From NCBI GenBank assembly GCA_004010275.1, contig RBWT01000019.1, positions 1 through 61,758 on the forward strand: a stretch of 61,758 nt of DNA, in the 5' to 3' direction. The DNA is from Streptomyces huasconensis (GTDB lineage: Bacteria; Actinomycetota; Actinomycetes; Streptomycetales; Streptomycetaceae). Positions 1 through 9,525 of this stretch are shown here, piece by piece; the stretch's first letter is position 1, and each line of letters starts with the position of its first letter. Made by a program: the position numbers and the translations under genes. The notes beneath the pieces are model-generated. The model did not search any database. It saw only the letters and a list, made by a program, of their open reading frames with translations, and was not told the origin of the DNA.

Positions 1-1419
1 CTCGGGCGGGGCAGCGGCGCGGGGCGTCGGGCCCGGCGTTGCGGACCGCGGGGCTGCTGCGGGGGCGGGGATCGCGCTGCTGGGGCGAGGAGCTGCGGGG
101 GCAGCAGGACCACGACGCCCGTACCGCCACGTGAGGACGGGCGGAAGTTGACGCTCATGCCGTACTTGGCGGCGAGGCGGCCGACCACGGCCAGACCGAG
201 GCGGGTGCCCTGGAGCGAGGCCAGGTCCGTCACCTGCCCCGAGACGGCCTCCTCCGCCCGGCGCATCGCCGCGTCGGCCATCTTCAGACCGCTGTCCTCG
301 ATCGTCACGACGATCCCGGCGCTGCGCTCCTCGACGTAGACGTGCACCTCGTCGATGGGCGGGGAGAAGTTCGCCGCGTTGTCCATGAGTTCGGCGAGCA
401 GGTGCATGACGCTCTCCGCGGCGAACCCGGCGACCGCCACGGTCGTCGAGCAGTGCAGCCGCACCCGCTGGTACGCGGAGATCCGCCCGACGGCACCGCG
501 CAGGATGCTCTCCATCACGATCGGCTTGTTCCACGCGCGACTCGACCGGCCGCCCATCAGCAGCGCCAAACGGTCGGTCATCAAGCCGAGTTGGGACGTG
601 CTGTGGTCCAGCCGCAGCAGGTCGCCGAAGACCTCGACGCCGTGGCGCTCCTGCATGTCGCGCAGGTCGGCGAGCATGCTCACCGACTTGGCCTGTACGC
701 GGCTGAGCGCCTTGGCGGAGGCGGCCTGCGCGGCGGCGGCGCGGCGCTCGCTGTGGGCGAGTTCGCGGACGAACGATTCGGCGGGCACGCGCAGCAACGG
801 GTTCCGCGGCCACCGCAGCCCGGCCAGGACCGTGTCGGCGGAGGCGCCCTCGCGCAGCTGCTCGATCGCGGCCGGCATCGTGACCTTGGTGAGCTCCTCG
901 AACTCCTCGGTGGCCTGCGCCAGCTGCACCTGCGCCTGATCACGCTGGGCCTGCACGGCACCGGCCTGCCGTACGGACTCCTCCACCACGGACGCGAACA
1001 CCTGGAGGATCTGCCGCAGTTGGGCGTCCGACGGCACAACGGTGTGCGCGAGGGCCTCAGCCGAGCCCACGCCGTCGCGAAGCTGCTTCACGAGCGTCGG
1101 GAGGGTGACGTTCACCAGATGCGCGGCCTCGGCACCCTGGCGCCCCAGTTGGGCCCTGACCGCGTCGGCGTCGGCGCGCTCGTCCTCGCCGACGACGGCT
1201 CCGCCGGACGGCCGACGAGCTGACGATCAGACAGATGGCCAGACAGACCCAGCCGACCAGGATCGAGGCCAGGGTCCAGCCGCGGGCGTCGGCGGGCGCG
1301 ACGGCACCCGCTATGGCACCGGCCCCGCCGGTCACGATCAGCACGACCAGGGGCACGGTCCACGCGGGGCGCCGCGCCTTCGCTATTCGGCGCGGGCTGG
1401 GAGGAGCAGGCACTGACAT
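1..1419 (-). CDS. membrane sensor ATPase, CvnA-like histidine kinase (partial, one frameshift)
   Basis: Sensor-kinase-like ATPase of the class that heads actinobacterial conservon (cvn) operons. From the ATG at 1419 there are two hydrophobic segments (about residues 22-40 and 47-68), then a long helical region with an H-box-like LRLDHSTSQ, then a C-terminal HATPase_c domain with N-box ELMDNAANFSPP, IEDSGLKM and GTRLGLAVVGRLAAKYG. The tail is Pro/Arg-rich and runs off the left edge, so the stop and any cvnB/C/D partners lie outside the window. The frame changes once near 1200, just after the second membrane segment; everything from there to base 1 is open in the new frame. Family assignment is by motif recognition; the signal sensed is unknown. 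Confidence 0.8.
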
Positions 1420-1765
1420 TCAGCGGTCCCTCGGTCCTTGAGTGCAGGAGAACAACGGGCCGACCGACTCCGCGTCGGTCGCGGGACCGGAGGGGGACGT
1501 CAAGAGGACGTCGATCTTCCGGACCACACATCACGCCATGCTAGCGATGCCGGGGAGCGCTCAGGCCGGGGAGGTGGAACAGCGCGCTCCGGTGACGAGT
1601 TCGTCGTGATCTCGCCCCCTCGAACACGTGTCGGTGGTAGAGGAGTTCGGCTTATTTCGGTACGTCGAGACCGGTCTCGACGCCCGGCAGAGGGCAGCGC
1701 CCACCGCCGCCGCGCGCCGGACAGATTCACCGAAAGATCACGTTTTCTCCACCGTGATCGCCTGG
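1420..1765. other. intergenic region, no gene
   Basis: No convincing coding frame. It contains a perfect 20-bp palindrome at 1663-1682 and a small inverted repeat (GATCACG/CGTGATC, near 1736-1760) just downstream of the nucleotidyltransferase gene that could act as its terminator. Confidence 0.5.
1663..1682. promoter_or_regulatory. perfect 20-bp palindrome, candidate operator
   Basis: Half-site CGTCGAGACC followed directly by its reverse complement GGTCTCGACG, with no spacer. It lies about 245 bp upstream of the sensor gene start at 1419 and about 85 bp past the stop of the upstream gene. The absence of a loop fits a dimeric-protein binding site better than a terminator. The binding protein is unknown. 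Confidence 0.4.
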
Positions 1766-2403
1766 CTACGTCCCCAGCTCGGCCAGCCACGGATGGCCGG
1801 GGTGCACGCGCTCCAGCCACTCCCTCAGCACACGTCGCCGCGCCCGGCCAAGCAGCGGCACCACACCTTCGAAGTCCGCCTGGTCCTTGGGCCGCCGTGC
1901 CTTCGCCTTGAACAACAGCACCAGCTCCGGCAGCAGATACGGGACGCCCTCCGCCGTACGCTCGATGATCGCGTCGTAGGGCAGCCGCAGGCTCTCGTCC
2001 CGTCGGCAGATCCACGTCCCGCCCTCGTGCGGCTCACGGAAGACGTCGAACAGGAACTGACCGGTCGCCGGATCACGGAGCCACGTCTGGTGCGTTGCCG
2101 CCAGCGCCTCGGCTCCCGCCGCCGCCCAGACCCGACCGGAACCCACCGCGTCGAACACGTACTCGGGAAAGCGGTCCCGGATCTCCGGGTACGCCGCCGC
2201 AGGCACCGCGATCTCCAGATCACCGTGGGGCCGCGTCTGCTCCCCGCGGAACAGATCCAACGCCCACCCCGCCGCGACGCACCAGGGCGCGTTCACCCCG
2301 CGCAACCGCTCCGCGACCTGCTCGGGACGCAGGCGTCCACCCACCGGGCGTCGAGTTCGCTCGGATCGGGTTCGTAACCGCCGGGCGGCAGGGATGCGGT
2401 CAT
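1766..2403 (-). CDS. nucleotidyltransferase-fold protein (aminoglycoside adenylyltransferase-like), one frameshift
   Basis: Small nucleotidyltransferase superfamily protein. The hallmark is WALDLFRGEQ...HGDLEIAVP, i.e. the glycine/tryptophan turn followed by an H-x-D-[LI]-E-[IV] metal-binding strand; a VPYLLPELVLLFKAK segment follows, as in bacterial relatives annotated as aminoglycoside adenylyltransferases. The longest intact frame starts at 2344, but a coherent N-terminus (MTASLPPG...DARWVDA) lies in another frame from the ATG at 2403. Adding one G at about 2329 (GCCTGCG to GCCTGGCG) joins them as ...WVDAWRPEQVAERL. Corrected length is about 212 residues. Activity on a drug is not implied; the substrate is unknown. 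Confidence 0.7.
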
Positions 2404-2426
2404 CGGCAAGCGCCGGGGACCAGTGC

Positions 2427-2648
2427 TCAGCTGTCTTCCGGCAGCCGGAAGTAGACGGTCCCCGACCGCCAGGGGCCGTGCTCGGTCGTCTCCGACTCGA
2501 TCACCACGTCCTGGACCTCGACGGGCCCCAACGCCTCGATGGCATCGGCCAGCCGCCGCAAGAGCGCCGGCACGCTGTCGCAGCCCGGGCCGGCGGGGTT
2601 GGCCTGCGAGAAGTGGCGCACGGTCCAATGCCGCGGGGTTTCATTCAC
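2427..2648 (-). CDS. small conserved-looking protein of unknown function
   Basis: Open frame with strong Streptomyces codon bias encoding a compact protein that ends ...VPALLRRLADAIEALG, VEVQDVVIESE, GTVYFRLPEDS. I give the GTG at 2648; coding-like sequence (SYDLL) continues a few codons upstream, so the true start may lie near 2670-2690 behind another indel. Acidic, no membrane segment, no motif I can tie to an activity. It lies 24 bp upstream of the nucleotidyltransferase gene on the same strand, so the two may be co-transcribed. Confidence 0.5.
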   Translation of the reverse strand: MNETPRHWTVRHFSQANPAGPGCDSVPALLRRLADAIEALGPVEVQDVVIESETTEHGPWRSGTVYFRLPEDS

Positions 2649-2705
2649 CAGTAGATCGTACGACCGGCCGCCACCTGGCCGACGGGACAGACCGCTGCCC
2701 GGGCG

Positions 2706-2955
2706 ATGAAGTTGAAGGGGGCGGCACGCCGCCCCGCAGAAGAAGAACAAGGGCGGTGGTCGGCATGGCGGGGCCTACACCCTCTCCTACGTGGCCGCCC
2801 TCGTACTCGCCGCCCACCTGCTGCGCAGGGCACAGCAGCTTCACATGGACAGCGGCACGTGGCCGACCGCCGACGCGCTGGGCGCCGGGACCCTCACCAC
2901 AGCGCTGGGGTACGCCGCCCTGACCCGCCTGATGAAGGTCAGGCCAGGCGCCTGA
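2706..2955 (+). CDS. small hydrophobic protein of unknown function, probable frameshift
   Basis: A short gene is suggested by the frame that ends at 2955 (AYTLSYVAALVLAAHLLRR ... LTTALGYAALTRLMKV), which has two moderately hydrophobic helices and typical codon bias but no start codon of its own. The ATG at 2706 opens a neighbouring frame (MKLKGAARRPAEEEQG) that would join it after one missing base near 2750. Product would be about 83 residues. The alternative is a start inside the second half or no gene at all. Confidence 0.35.
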
Positions 2956-3071
2956 CGCGGAACTCGACATCCCGGACAAAAGAAGCTGCCGGCCAGGGGC
3001 TATCCTGTGGCCGCGGCCGACGACGCCACCCCGCGACCAGCGGTTTTTCCGTCGGATCGGCCGCGTCGTAC

Positions 3072-4001
3072 ATGCAGAAAGCGCAGGTTGTGGACTACCA
3101 GGCCGTTCTCCAAGAAGTCGCCGCCTTCGCCCGGCCGCTGGTGGGCCGCGGCCAGGTGGCTCAGTACATCCCGGCACTCGCGGACGTGGACGCCGAGCGT
3201 TTCGGCATCGCGGTCGCCGACGTCAACGGCGAGGTGCACGGGGTGGGGGACTGGCAGGAGCCGTTCTCCGTCCAGTCCATCTCGAAGGCCTTCAGCCTTG
3301 CGCTCGTCCTCGCGGAAGGCGGCGAGCGGATCTGGGACCGGGTCGGCACGGAACCGTCCGGCAACCCCTTCAACTCCCTGGTCCAGCTCGAGTACGAGAA
3401 CGGCATCCCGCGCAACCCCTTCATCAACGCCGGTGCGCTGGTCGTCACGGACCGGCTGCAGAGCCTCACCGGAGACGCGGGCACCACGATGCTGGAGTTC
3501 CTGCGCGCGGAGAGCGGCAAACCGGATGTCGCCTTCGATCCGGTCGTGGCGGCCTCCGAGGCCGAGCACGGCGACCGCAACGCGGCGCTCGCGCACTTCA
3601 TGGCCAGCTACGGCAACCTCGACAATCCCGTGACCACCGTCCTTGAGCACTACTTCCGGCAGTGCGCGATCCGCATGAGCTGCCGCGACCTCGCCCTCGC
3701 GGCGGCCTTCCTCGCCCGGCACGGGGTGCGCAACGACGGCACGCGCCTGCTGCCCGCCCGCGAGGCGAAACAGGTCAACGCGGTCATGCTCACCTGCGGT
3801 ACGTACGACGCGGCGGGCAGCTTCGCCTACCGCGTCGGCCTGCCGGGCAAGAGCGGCGTCGGCGGCGGCATCGTCGCGGTCATCCCGGGCCGCTGCACCT
3901 TGTGCGTCTGGAGCCCGGGCCTGGACACGTACGGCAACTCCGTGGCGGGAGTGGCGGCACTCGACCACTTCACCACGGTGACCGGTTGGTCGGTGTTCTA
4001 G
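3072..4001 (+). CDS. glsA: glutaminase A family
   Basis: Serine-dependent beta-lactamase-fold glutaminase converting L-glutamine to L-glutamate and ammonia in the cytosol. 309 residues, the usual length. The catalytic S-x-x-K dyad is Ser69-Lys72 in FSVQSISKAF; other family blocks are NPFINAGAL, the Asn/Tyr-rich central region, and GLPGKSGVGGGIVAVIPG near the C-terminus. The frame extends upstream, but similarity to the family starts at the ATG at 3072 and the upstream codons look non-coding. A TATCCT element near 3001 could be its -10. Intact, with no sign of frameshift. Confidence 0.93.
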   Translation: MQKAQVVDYQAVLQEVAAFARPLVGRGQVAQYIPALADVDAERFGIAVADVNGEVHGVGDWQEPFSVQSISKAFSLALVLAEGGERIWDRVGTEPSGNPFNSLVQLEYENGIPRNPFINAGALVVTDRLQSLTGDAGTTMLEFLRAESGKPDVAFDPVVAASEAEHGDRNAALAHFMASYGNLDNPVTTVLEHYFRQCAIRMSCRDLALAAAFLARHGVRNDGTRLLPAREAKQVNAVMLTCGTYDAAGSFAYRVGLPGKSGVGGGIVAVIPGRCTLCVWSPGLDTYGNSVAGVAALDHFTTVTGWSVF

Positions 4002-4059
4002 GAGATCCATCGCTCACGGCGCGTGACCGGTTGTCAGTGGCGGCTGGAAAGCTGGAGCG

Positions 4060-4357
4060 ATGAACGGAGACGAGCAACTGCTGCGCGGCCGGGTCTACGG
4101 CCGTGATCACGAGGACGACGACCCGGGCCCACTGCCGGACCGGGCGTACGCCGCGCTGGTCGGCGGGCCACTGGACGGGCTGCTGCTGGACATCGAGGAC
4201 CGGCGGCCGGAGGAGATCGACGACGGCGTCGACCCTGCCCACCGAACTCGGACGCTTCCCCGGCGGCCGCGCGCTGTACGACCCGCGCCCGGGCGAGCCC
4301 CGCACGCCGGGCCCGGGGGTGACGTGCCGCCTCTACCACTCGGGCGACACGCCCTGA
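4060..4357 (+). CDS. small conserved-looking protein, one frameshift
   Basis: The ATG at 4060, preceded by a GGAAAG-type ribosome site, opens MNGDEQLLRGRVYGRDHEDD ... LVGGPLDGLLLDIEDRRPEEIDDG. The frame then changes: LPTELGRFPGGRALYDPRPGEP ... CRLYHSGDTP continues one base out of register to the stop at 4357. Removing one C from the CCC at about 4226-4229 joins the two as about 98 residues. I recognise the general pattern as a recurrent Streptomyces hypothetical but know no function. It is convergent with the large minus-strand gene that follows. Confidence 0.55.
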
Positions 4358-4419
4358 CCACGGCCCCGACCATCACGGCCCCGCCTGATCAAAGGCGGCC
4401 CGCGCGCTTCCGGTGTCGA

Positions 4420-7404
4420 TCACTTGGGCGACGTCGTCGCCGGGATGCGGCACTGCTTCAGCGTGAGCGGCCTGATGTCACCCGCACTGCGGCTGCACAC
4501 CTCCTGGGAGTCGTACATGTCGCTGCCCTTCTTGCGCCGGACCTCCACCAGCGCGATGCTGTGCCCCTCGCGTTCCTTGTACAGCGGGCCCTCGGTGAAG
4601 TCGATGGTGCCCGTGGCCAGGGACTTCACGCTGACGTTGCGCAGGTTCACCCAGGTCGCCGCGCGGTTGTGCGGGGCTTTGCCGGCCGCGGTGTGCAGGG
4701 CCTTGGTCGCGTCGTGCGAGAGGGCCGCCTGTCCGCTGGAGAGCAGGGGGTTCTTCTCGTCGACCTCGCCACTGAAGGACTCGGGGAACGCCTTCTCGGT
4801 GTCCGCGTAGAAGTCCGTTTCCCCCCGGCCGCTCAACTTCGCCAGGGTCACGTGGTACAGCGTCACGTTGGGGCCCACCCGGTCCCTGTCAGGAGCGAAT
4901 CGGGCCTTGGAGAGGTCGTCCCCGGTGAGGATCGTCATGTCCTTGTCGCAGCCCCTTTCCTCGCTCAGCTCACTCATCAGCGACCGGAGATCCTCGACAC
5001 GTCCGGCGAAGTAGATGACCGTGGGAACCTTTCGCTCCTGGCCTCGACAAATGGTCGCGGCTTGATCACCCATCTGGGGCGTGCCGTTCGGCACTTCGTA
5101 TTCGAGGGTCGCCTGCATCGTGAAACCCTCGGCGGCCAGCATCCGCCGTCCGAATGTGGCCTGGTCCCGTGTGTAGGCGTCTGTGCGTCCCTCCCTCTCC
5201 TTGCGCGTTCCGTTCCCCTTGTCGGGCTGTTTCCGGGCCAGCACGAGCGCGAATTGCTCACTGCGGTGCTTGCGCAACTGCTGTGCGATCAAGCTGAGTT
5301 GCTCGGCCTGCCAGTCGTCGGGCGCGGCGAGACTGAACCAGTTGGCGAATTTCCTCGGCAGTTCGGAAGAGGAATTGGTGCCCGACACCACGGGAAGCCC
5401 GGCTTCCGCGAGGCGTTCGACGGCGTCCTTGCCGGAGCGCAGATTCCGCCCCATGCCGACCACCCCGATCAGGGAGGGGTCGGTGTCCGCATAGGCGGCG
5501 ATCTTGTCGGCCATGGTGACCTGGTGCTGCATGTCCACGCCGCCGTTGGCCACCAGGACGCGCAGCTTGCGCGAGGACGTGTCGTTGATCGCCTTCTGGG
5601 CGACATGCACCCCGGCCAGTTCCTCGATGCCCTTCACGGGCGAGGGGGCACCGTCCGGATCGGAACTGAGCGGGCCCGCGTACACCACGGTCACGAACGG
5701 ACCTGAGCCTTCCTCCACTTCCTCGTTCTCGTCCCGTACGGCTTTCTCCAGTTCGGCGACGGTCCACGCGACGGGTACGGCACCGGCACTCCCGGGCGCT
5801 TTCTCGTCCTGCTTGTCCGAGAGCCAGTCGGCGAAGCGCACCTCACCGGTGGCCAGCCCGATGCACTCCATCTGGTCGCCCCGCCCGGATTCCTTCTTCT
5901 CCGTGTACTTGTTCGCGGTGAGGAATGCGGCGGAGCAGTGTTCCCTGTCCAACGCGAGGGCCCGCCAGCCCATCAGAGCCGCGGCGACACACGCGACCAG
6001 TGCCAGCGAATGCAGGGCCCAGACCACTCGGGCCACCGTGGGGCGGTTCGACGCCTTGACGCAGTGCCGGTCGCGCTCGCGCAGCACTCGCAGCTCGTGC
6101 GACGGCAGCGGCAGGGTCAGCACCCACGGCAGGGTGCTCCCCCCGCTGGGCGACTGAGTGCTCCGCAGGCTCGCCGCCCAGTCCCGGTACCGGACGCGCA
6201 TCCGGCTCAGCCCCTCGGCCCGCGCCGTCCGGGGCCCCGGAGCGCCCGTGGTCCCCCTGCGGGGCTTGAGGCGTTCGACGTCACGGGCCGCCACCCCGGC
6301 CAGCACCAGCAAGGGGTCCAGTTCGCTGCGTCGACTGCGTACGTCGCTGATGGCCCGGATCAGCTCGATGCCCCCGTTGGAGGCGCTGATGCGCGGCAGG
6401 AACAGCAGCGGCGGACGCGAGCGCTTGAATCCGCGCAGATCCCAGCTCCACCGGGTGTGACCGTCGCGCAGATCCTCCAGCATGGCCAGGACGTACAGCT
6501 GAATCCTGGAGCCCTCGCGCTCGTCGAGGAGCCACCCCGCGACGTCGTAGGCACGCGACGCGATCGCCTTCCAGGAGCGGACCGGTCGCAGGATCGACGT
6601 GTCCGTGGGCTGCTCGCGCGAAGCCACCGAGAGGAAGGTGGTCGTCAGGAACCACTTGCTCTCCCTGCGCAGCCAGAGGAACAGCGGCGCACGGCCGGGC
6701 ATGTGGTTGAGCAGGATCAGCACCAGCAGGATGCCGAGGCCCCAGGCCAGCGAGACGTACCACTCGCTGCGCGCGAACAGCGCCCCGAGGCCGGCCACCA
6801 CGCTCGCCGGCAGAACGTTCCCCATGTCCACGAAGCGCAGTCCGAAGCCGGTGCGCAGCCGGGCGCGGGAGCCGGGCACGGCGGCCGGGCGCCACCGCTG
6901 TTTCGCCAGCTGCTTGAGCAGCTTGCGCTGCGTCTCGGCGTCGGGGAACTGGCGCCCGTCCTCGCCGCGCGGCCACTCGCCGCCCTCGCTGCGGGCGGCG
7001 TCCTCGATGGCCTGGATGAGGTGCAATCGCGGGAAGGCGTAGCGGCGGTACAGGGCTGAGCGGCGGCCGGGGGTGCGGGTGCGGTCCCAGCCGCTCAGGT
7101 CCCGCAGCAACGAGGCCGCCCGCGCCGTCGGATCGTCCCCTTCCCCGCACGCCTCGGGGTCGACCACGGCACACCAGCTCCGGTGCTCCCGCTGCACCTC
7201 CGCCAGCTCTTTGACCAGAGAGAACACGGCCCCGTCGTCCGCGTCGTCCTCGGCATGCACCACGACGACCGGCATCGGCGGGTCACTGGTCCGGAATTCG
7301 TGAATCCGGTCCTCCAGCTCCTGCTGGACGTCGATTCCGGCCTCGGTCGACATGGAATGCCCCGCTCGGCACTCCCGTGGTTTGCTGTTCCGCCCCCTGC
7401 TCAT
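4420..7404 (-). CDS. large membrane protein with extracytoplasmic solute-binding-like domain
   Basis: Intact 994-residue protein. The ATG at 7404 is chosen because GGGGGG precedes it by about 5 bases; ATG 7353 is an alternative. Residues 45-100 form a hydrophobic-beta P-loop-like start (MPVVVVHAEDDADD) without a clear Walker lysine. Residues about 198-234 hold two adjacent membrane segments, 458-480 a third. From about 569 to the end the chain resembles type I periplasmic-binding proteins of the branched-chain amino-acid class: VTVVYAGPL, GIEELAGVHVAQKAIND, LIGVVGMGRNLRSGKDAVERLAEAGLPVVSGTNSSS, and a second lobe with VIYFAGRVEDL. So an extracytoplasmic receptor is tethered to a cytosolic domain. 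No transporter ATPase or permease is adjacent. A signalling role is inferred, not shown. Confidence 0.75.
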   Translation of the reverse strand: MSRGRNSKPRECRAGHSMSTEAGIDVQQELEDRIHEFRTSDPPMPVVVVHAEDDADDGAVFSLVKELAEVQREHRSWCAVVDPEACGEGDDPTARAASLLRDLSGWDRTRTPGRRSALYRRYAFPRLHLIQAIEDAARSEGGEWPRGEDGRQFPDAETQRKLLKQLAKQRWRPAAVPGSRARLRTGFGLRFVDMGNVLPASVVAGLGALFARSEWYVSLAWGLGILLVLILLNHMPGRAPLFLWLRRESKWFLTTTFLSVASREQPTDTSILRPVRSWKAIASRAYDVAGWLLDEREGSRIQLYVLAMLEDLRDGHTRWSWDLRGFKRSRPPLLFLPRISASNGGIELIRAISDVRSRRSELDPLLVLAGVAARDVERLKPRRGTTGAPGPRTARAEGLSRMRVRYRDWAASLRSTQSPSGGSTLPWVLTLPLPSHELRVLRERDRHCVKASNRPTVARVVWALHSLALVACVAAALMGWRALALDREHCSAAFLTANKYTEKKESGRGDQMECIGLATGEVRFADWLSDKQDEKAPGSAGAVPVAWTVAELEKAVRDENEEVEEGSGPFVTVVYAGPLSSDPDGAPSPVKGIEELAGVHVAQKAINDTSSRKLRVLVANGGVDMQHQVTMADKIAAYADTDPSLIGVVGMGRNLRSGKDAVERLAEAGLPVVSGTNSSSELPRKFANWFSLAAPDDWQAEQLSLIAQQLRKHRSEQFALVLARKQPDKGNGTRKEREGRTDAYTRDQATFGRRMLAAEGFTMQATLEYEVPNGTPQMGDQAATICRGQERKVPTVIYFAGRVEDLRSLMSELSEERGCDKDMTILTGDDLSKARFAPDRDRVGPNVTLYHVTLAKLSGRGETDFYADTEKAFPESFSGEVDEKNPLLSSGQAALSHDATKALHTAAGKAPHNRAATWVNLRNVSVKSLATGTIDFTEGPLYKEREGHSIALVEVRRKKGSDMYDSQEVCSRSAGDIRPLTLKQCRIPATTSPK

Positions 7405-7904
7405 ATCAACCCCCCGTGACAACGGCGAAATGTGAGGATAGGCGGCTACCGCGCGAAGCGCAGCGTACTCGGCGCGGGAGGGGCCCAAAAGCACTACACG
7501 CCGACCGATTGCCATGGGCGCCATGCCTCGATCCATGGGGTCCGAGTACGGGGCAATTCCTGCGCCTCGGAAATCCGGGCACGGCATGATTCCCGCCGTG
7601 CAGGTGCGCGCATTTGAGTACGAGTACGCGAACTGCCGCCACCGGAGCGGCCCTTCTGTCGTCCGACACAGCGTACGGCTCGGACGGTTGTGCTGATCCG
7701 AGGTGTCCGGTGGGCAGGTCAGCCCTGGTGGGAAAGGTGCGGGGCGCGGATCAGCGGCCCCTGAATCCCACATAGGTGGTGCGGAGCGGCAGTTGAGCCA
7801 GCCCTGTACAACGGGCATCCCACCGGGGAGGTTACTCACCGGATAAGCACGGTAACCGTGCGTGTAGGCTGCTCTCGTTCCCAGGAAGGAGGGCGACCTC
7901 TCGC
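7405..7904. other. intergenic region between divergent genes
   Basis: 500 bp with no convincing gene; short open frames have atypical codon use. It must hold the divergent promoters of the membrane receptor (minus) and the acyltransferase cassette (plus). Besides the palindrome at 7848-7860 I see no repeats. Confidence 0.5.
7848..7870 (+). promoter_or_regulatory. candidate promoter and operator of the acyltransferase cassette
   Basis: A 13-bp perfect palindrome CACGGTAACCGTG (7848-7860, central A) is followed by TAGGCT (7865-7870), which resembles the Streptomyces TAGRRT -10 element. The palindrome falls where the -10/-35 spacer would be. No good -35 is visible, as in many activator-dependent promoters. 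AAGGAGG at about 7886-7892 is the ribosome site for the ATG at 7905. Confidence 0.35.
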
Positions 7905-9213
7905 ATGAGACTGTCCTGTGCCGACGAAATGCTGTTGCTCAACGGATGCCCCGGCGTCATCGGGCTGGCGGTGGTCTTCGCCGGTGAGCAGCCCGACGTG
8001 GAGCAGGTACGGGCGCGCGTCGCCGAGAGATGGACCGGCCTGGAGCGGATGAACTGTGTGCTCGACCGCACGCCCGACGACGCCGGGACGCGGCGCGGCG
8101 GACTGCTCGGACGGCGTGGACGCGCACGGTGGGCCGTGCCCGGGCACTTCGACCCGGCCGTGCAAGTCAAGGTGTCGTCCTGCAAGTTGGACGACCTGTG
8201 GGCGCAGAGCGTGGACCGGCCGATCGGCGGAGCGGCCCCGCCCTGGCGGCTCTTCGTGGTGCCGGACACGACGCACGGCGGCGGCTTCGCCCTGGCGCTC
8301 CTTGCCCAGCACGAACTGCTCGACGGACGGTCCCTGGTGACGCTGATGCGCTCACTGATGGACACTCCCGCGACTCCCGCGACCCCCACGACTTCCGCGA
8401 CGACACGGGAACCGGCGCGACCGGCGCCGCTCACCCGCACCGGCCTGCGTGCCGCGGGCAAGGAGCTGCGGGCGATGGCAGCCACCGGACAGGCCCTGCC
8501 CGCCAGGACGCCCCAGGAGACGTATGCCTCGGTTGCCGTGTGTGAACTGCCCGCGCACACGGTCCGGTCCGCTCGCCGACAGCCCCCCGACGGCCGCGGC
8601 GCCACGCTGAACGAACTGCTGGTCGGTGCGGTGGCCGGCGCCCTGCGAGCCGAGTACGGGCCGGTGCCCGGGTGCCGAGCAGCGCGAGCAGCCCGTCTAC
8701 ACCGCCGTACCGTGCGACCTGCGTACCCGCGCCAATCCGGGAGAACTCGGCAACACCCTCACGGCAGTCCGGGTTCCGTTGCCCGTCGGGGTGGACGGCC
8801 CCGTCGCACGGCTGAGGGCGGGCCAGGCGGCACTGGCGGCCGTCCCCCAGCGGGCCGCCGTCCACGCCGACGTGCTGTTTCCCGCCGCGGAAGCGGTTCG
8901 GCGGACAGGGCCATGGGTGACCAGGCTCATGACCGGCAGCGGGCGGCGCTCATGCTTCGCGGCGACCACGACCACCGCCATGAAGTGGTCCGGCGCGGCG
9001 AGCACCTTCCAGGGACGCCGACTCGTGCGCACGGTGGGACTGCCGCCGCTGCGGCACCCCGGCACCGCCGGCTTCGCCCTCGTACAGGCGGGGGACGCGA
9101 TCACGCTCACCGCGGTGAGCAACGCCCGCCCGGACGACGCGAGACGACTGGCCGGCGCGGTCATCACGGAATTCGAGACATGGGCTCGGACGGCGGAGAC
9201 ACCGTCGGTCTGA
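7905..9213 (+). CDS. condensation-fold acyltransferase A (WS/DGAT- or Pap-like), one frameshift
   Basis: Member of the BAHD/condensation/wax-ester-synthase superfamily, which transfers acyl groups from a CoA or carrier-protein thioester. The active-site motif reads QHELLDG (residues near 130), so the catalytic second His and the D-G are kept while the first His is Gln. Other shared blocks are RQPPDGRGATLNELL, VYTAVPCDLRTRANPGELGNTLTAVRVPL and ITLTAVSNA. The frame changes near 8675; removing one G from CCCGGGTGCC joins the halves into about 436 residues. It is a paralogue of the gene at 10752. The position directly before the ACP gene suggests the ACP is its acyl donor; this is inference. Confidence 0.75.
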
Positions 9214-9250
9214 GCAGGCCCTGACAGCACCAGGAGATGGAGGCAGTTGC

Positions 9251-9525
9251 ATGGATGGGGAACACGGCGACGTATGGGCGGCGCTGCGCCCGCTCAGCGC
9301 GCGGGTGATGTCGGTGCCGCTGGAGGCGGTCGTGCCAGAGGCCCGGCTCGTCGCCGACCTGGGCGCCGACAGCCTGGACATCACCGAACTCGAAGCGGCG
9401 ACCGAGGAGGTGTTCGGGGTCTCCCTCAAGGGCACCGACAAGTCGGGGGTGTCCACCGTGGGCGACGTCGCGACCTCATCGTGCGGCTGCGCGCGTGTGA
9501 GGCCCACAGCCCCCTCGTCCGATGA
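9251..9525 (+). CDS. acyl carrier protein, one frameshift near the C-terminus
   Basis: About 91 residues. The phosphopantetheine site is Ser41 in DLGADSLDITELEAATEEVFGVSL, the standard D-S-L signature followed by an acidic helix II. A GGAGATGGAGG region precedes the ATG at 9251. The frame changes near 9471; inserting one G (GCGACCTC to GCGGACCTC) gives ...VADLIVRLRACEAHSPLVR and a stop at 9525 that overlaps the ketosynthase ATG (ATGA at 9522-9525), so the two are translationally coupled. Confidence 0.85.

Noticed and set aside
1766..2403. Call as an aminoglycoside resistance gene
   Set aside because: Only the nucleotidyltransferase fold is visible; substrate residues cannot be judged.
4060..5706. 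548-residue open frame on the plus strand continuing from the small gene at 4060 across the solute-binding-type gene
   Set aside because: Only the first ~55 codons look coding; the rest is antisense to a better-supported intact gene.
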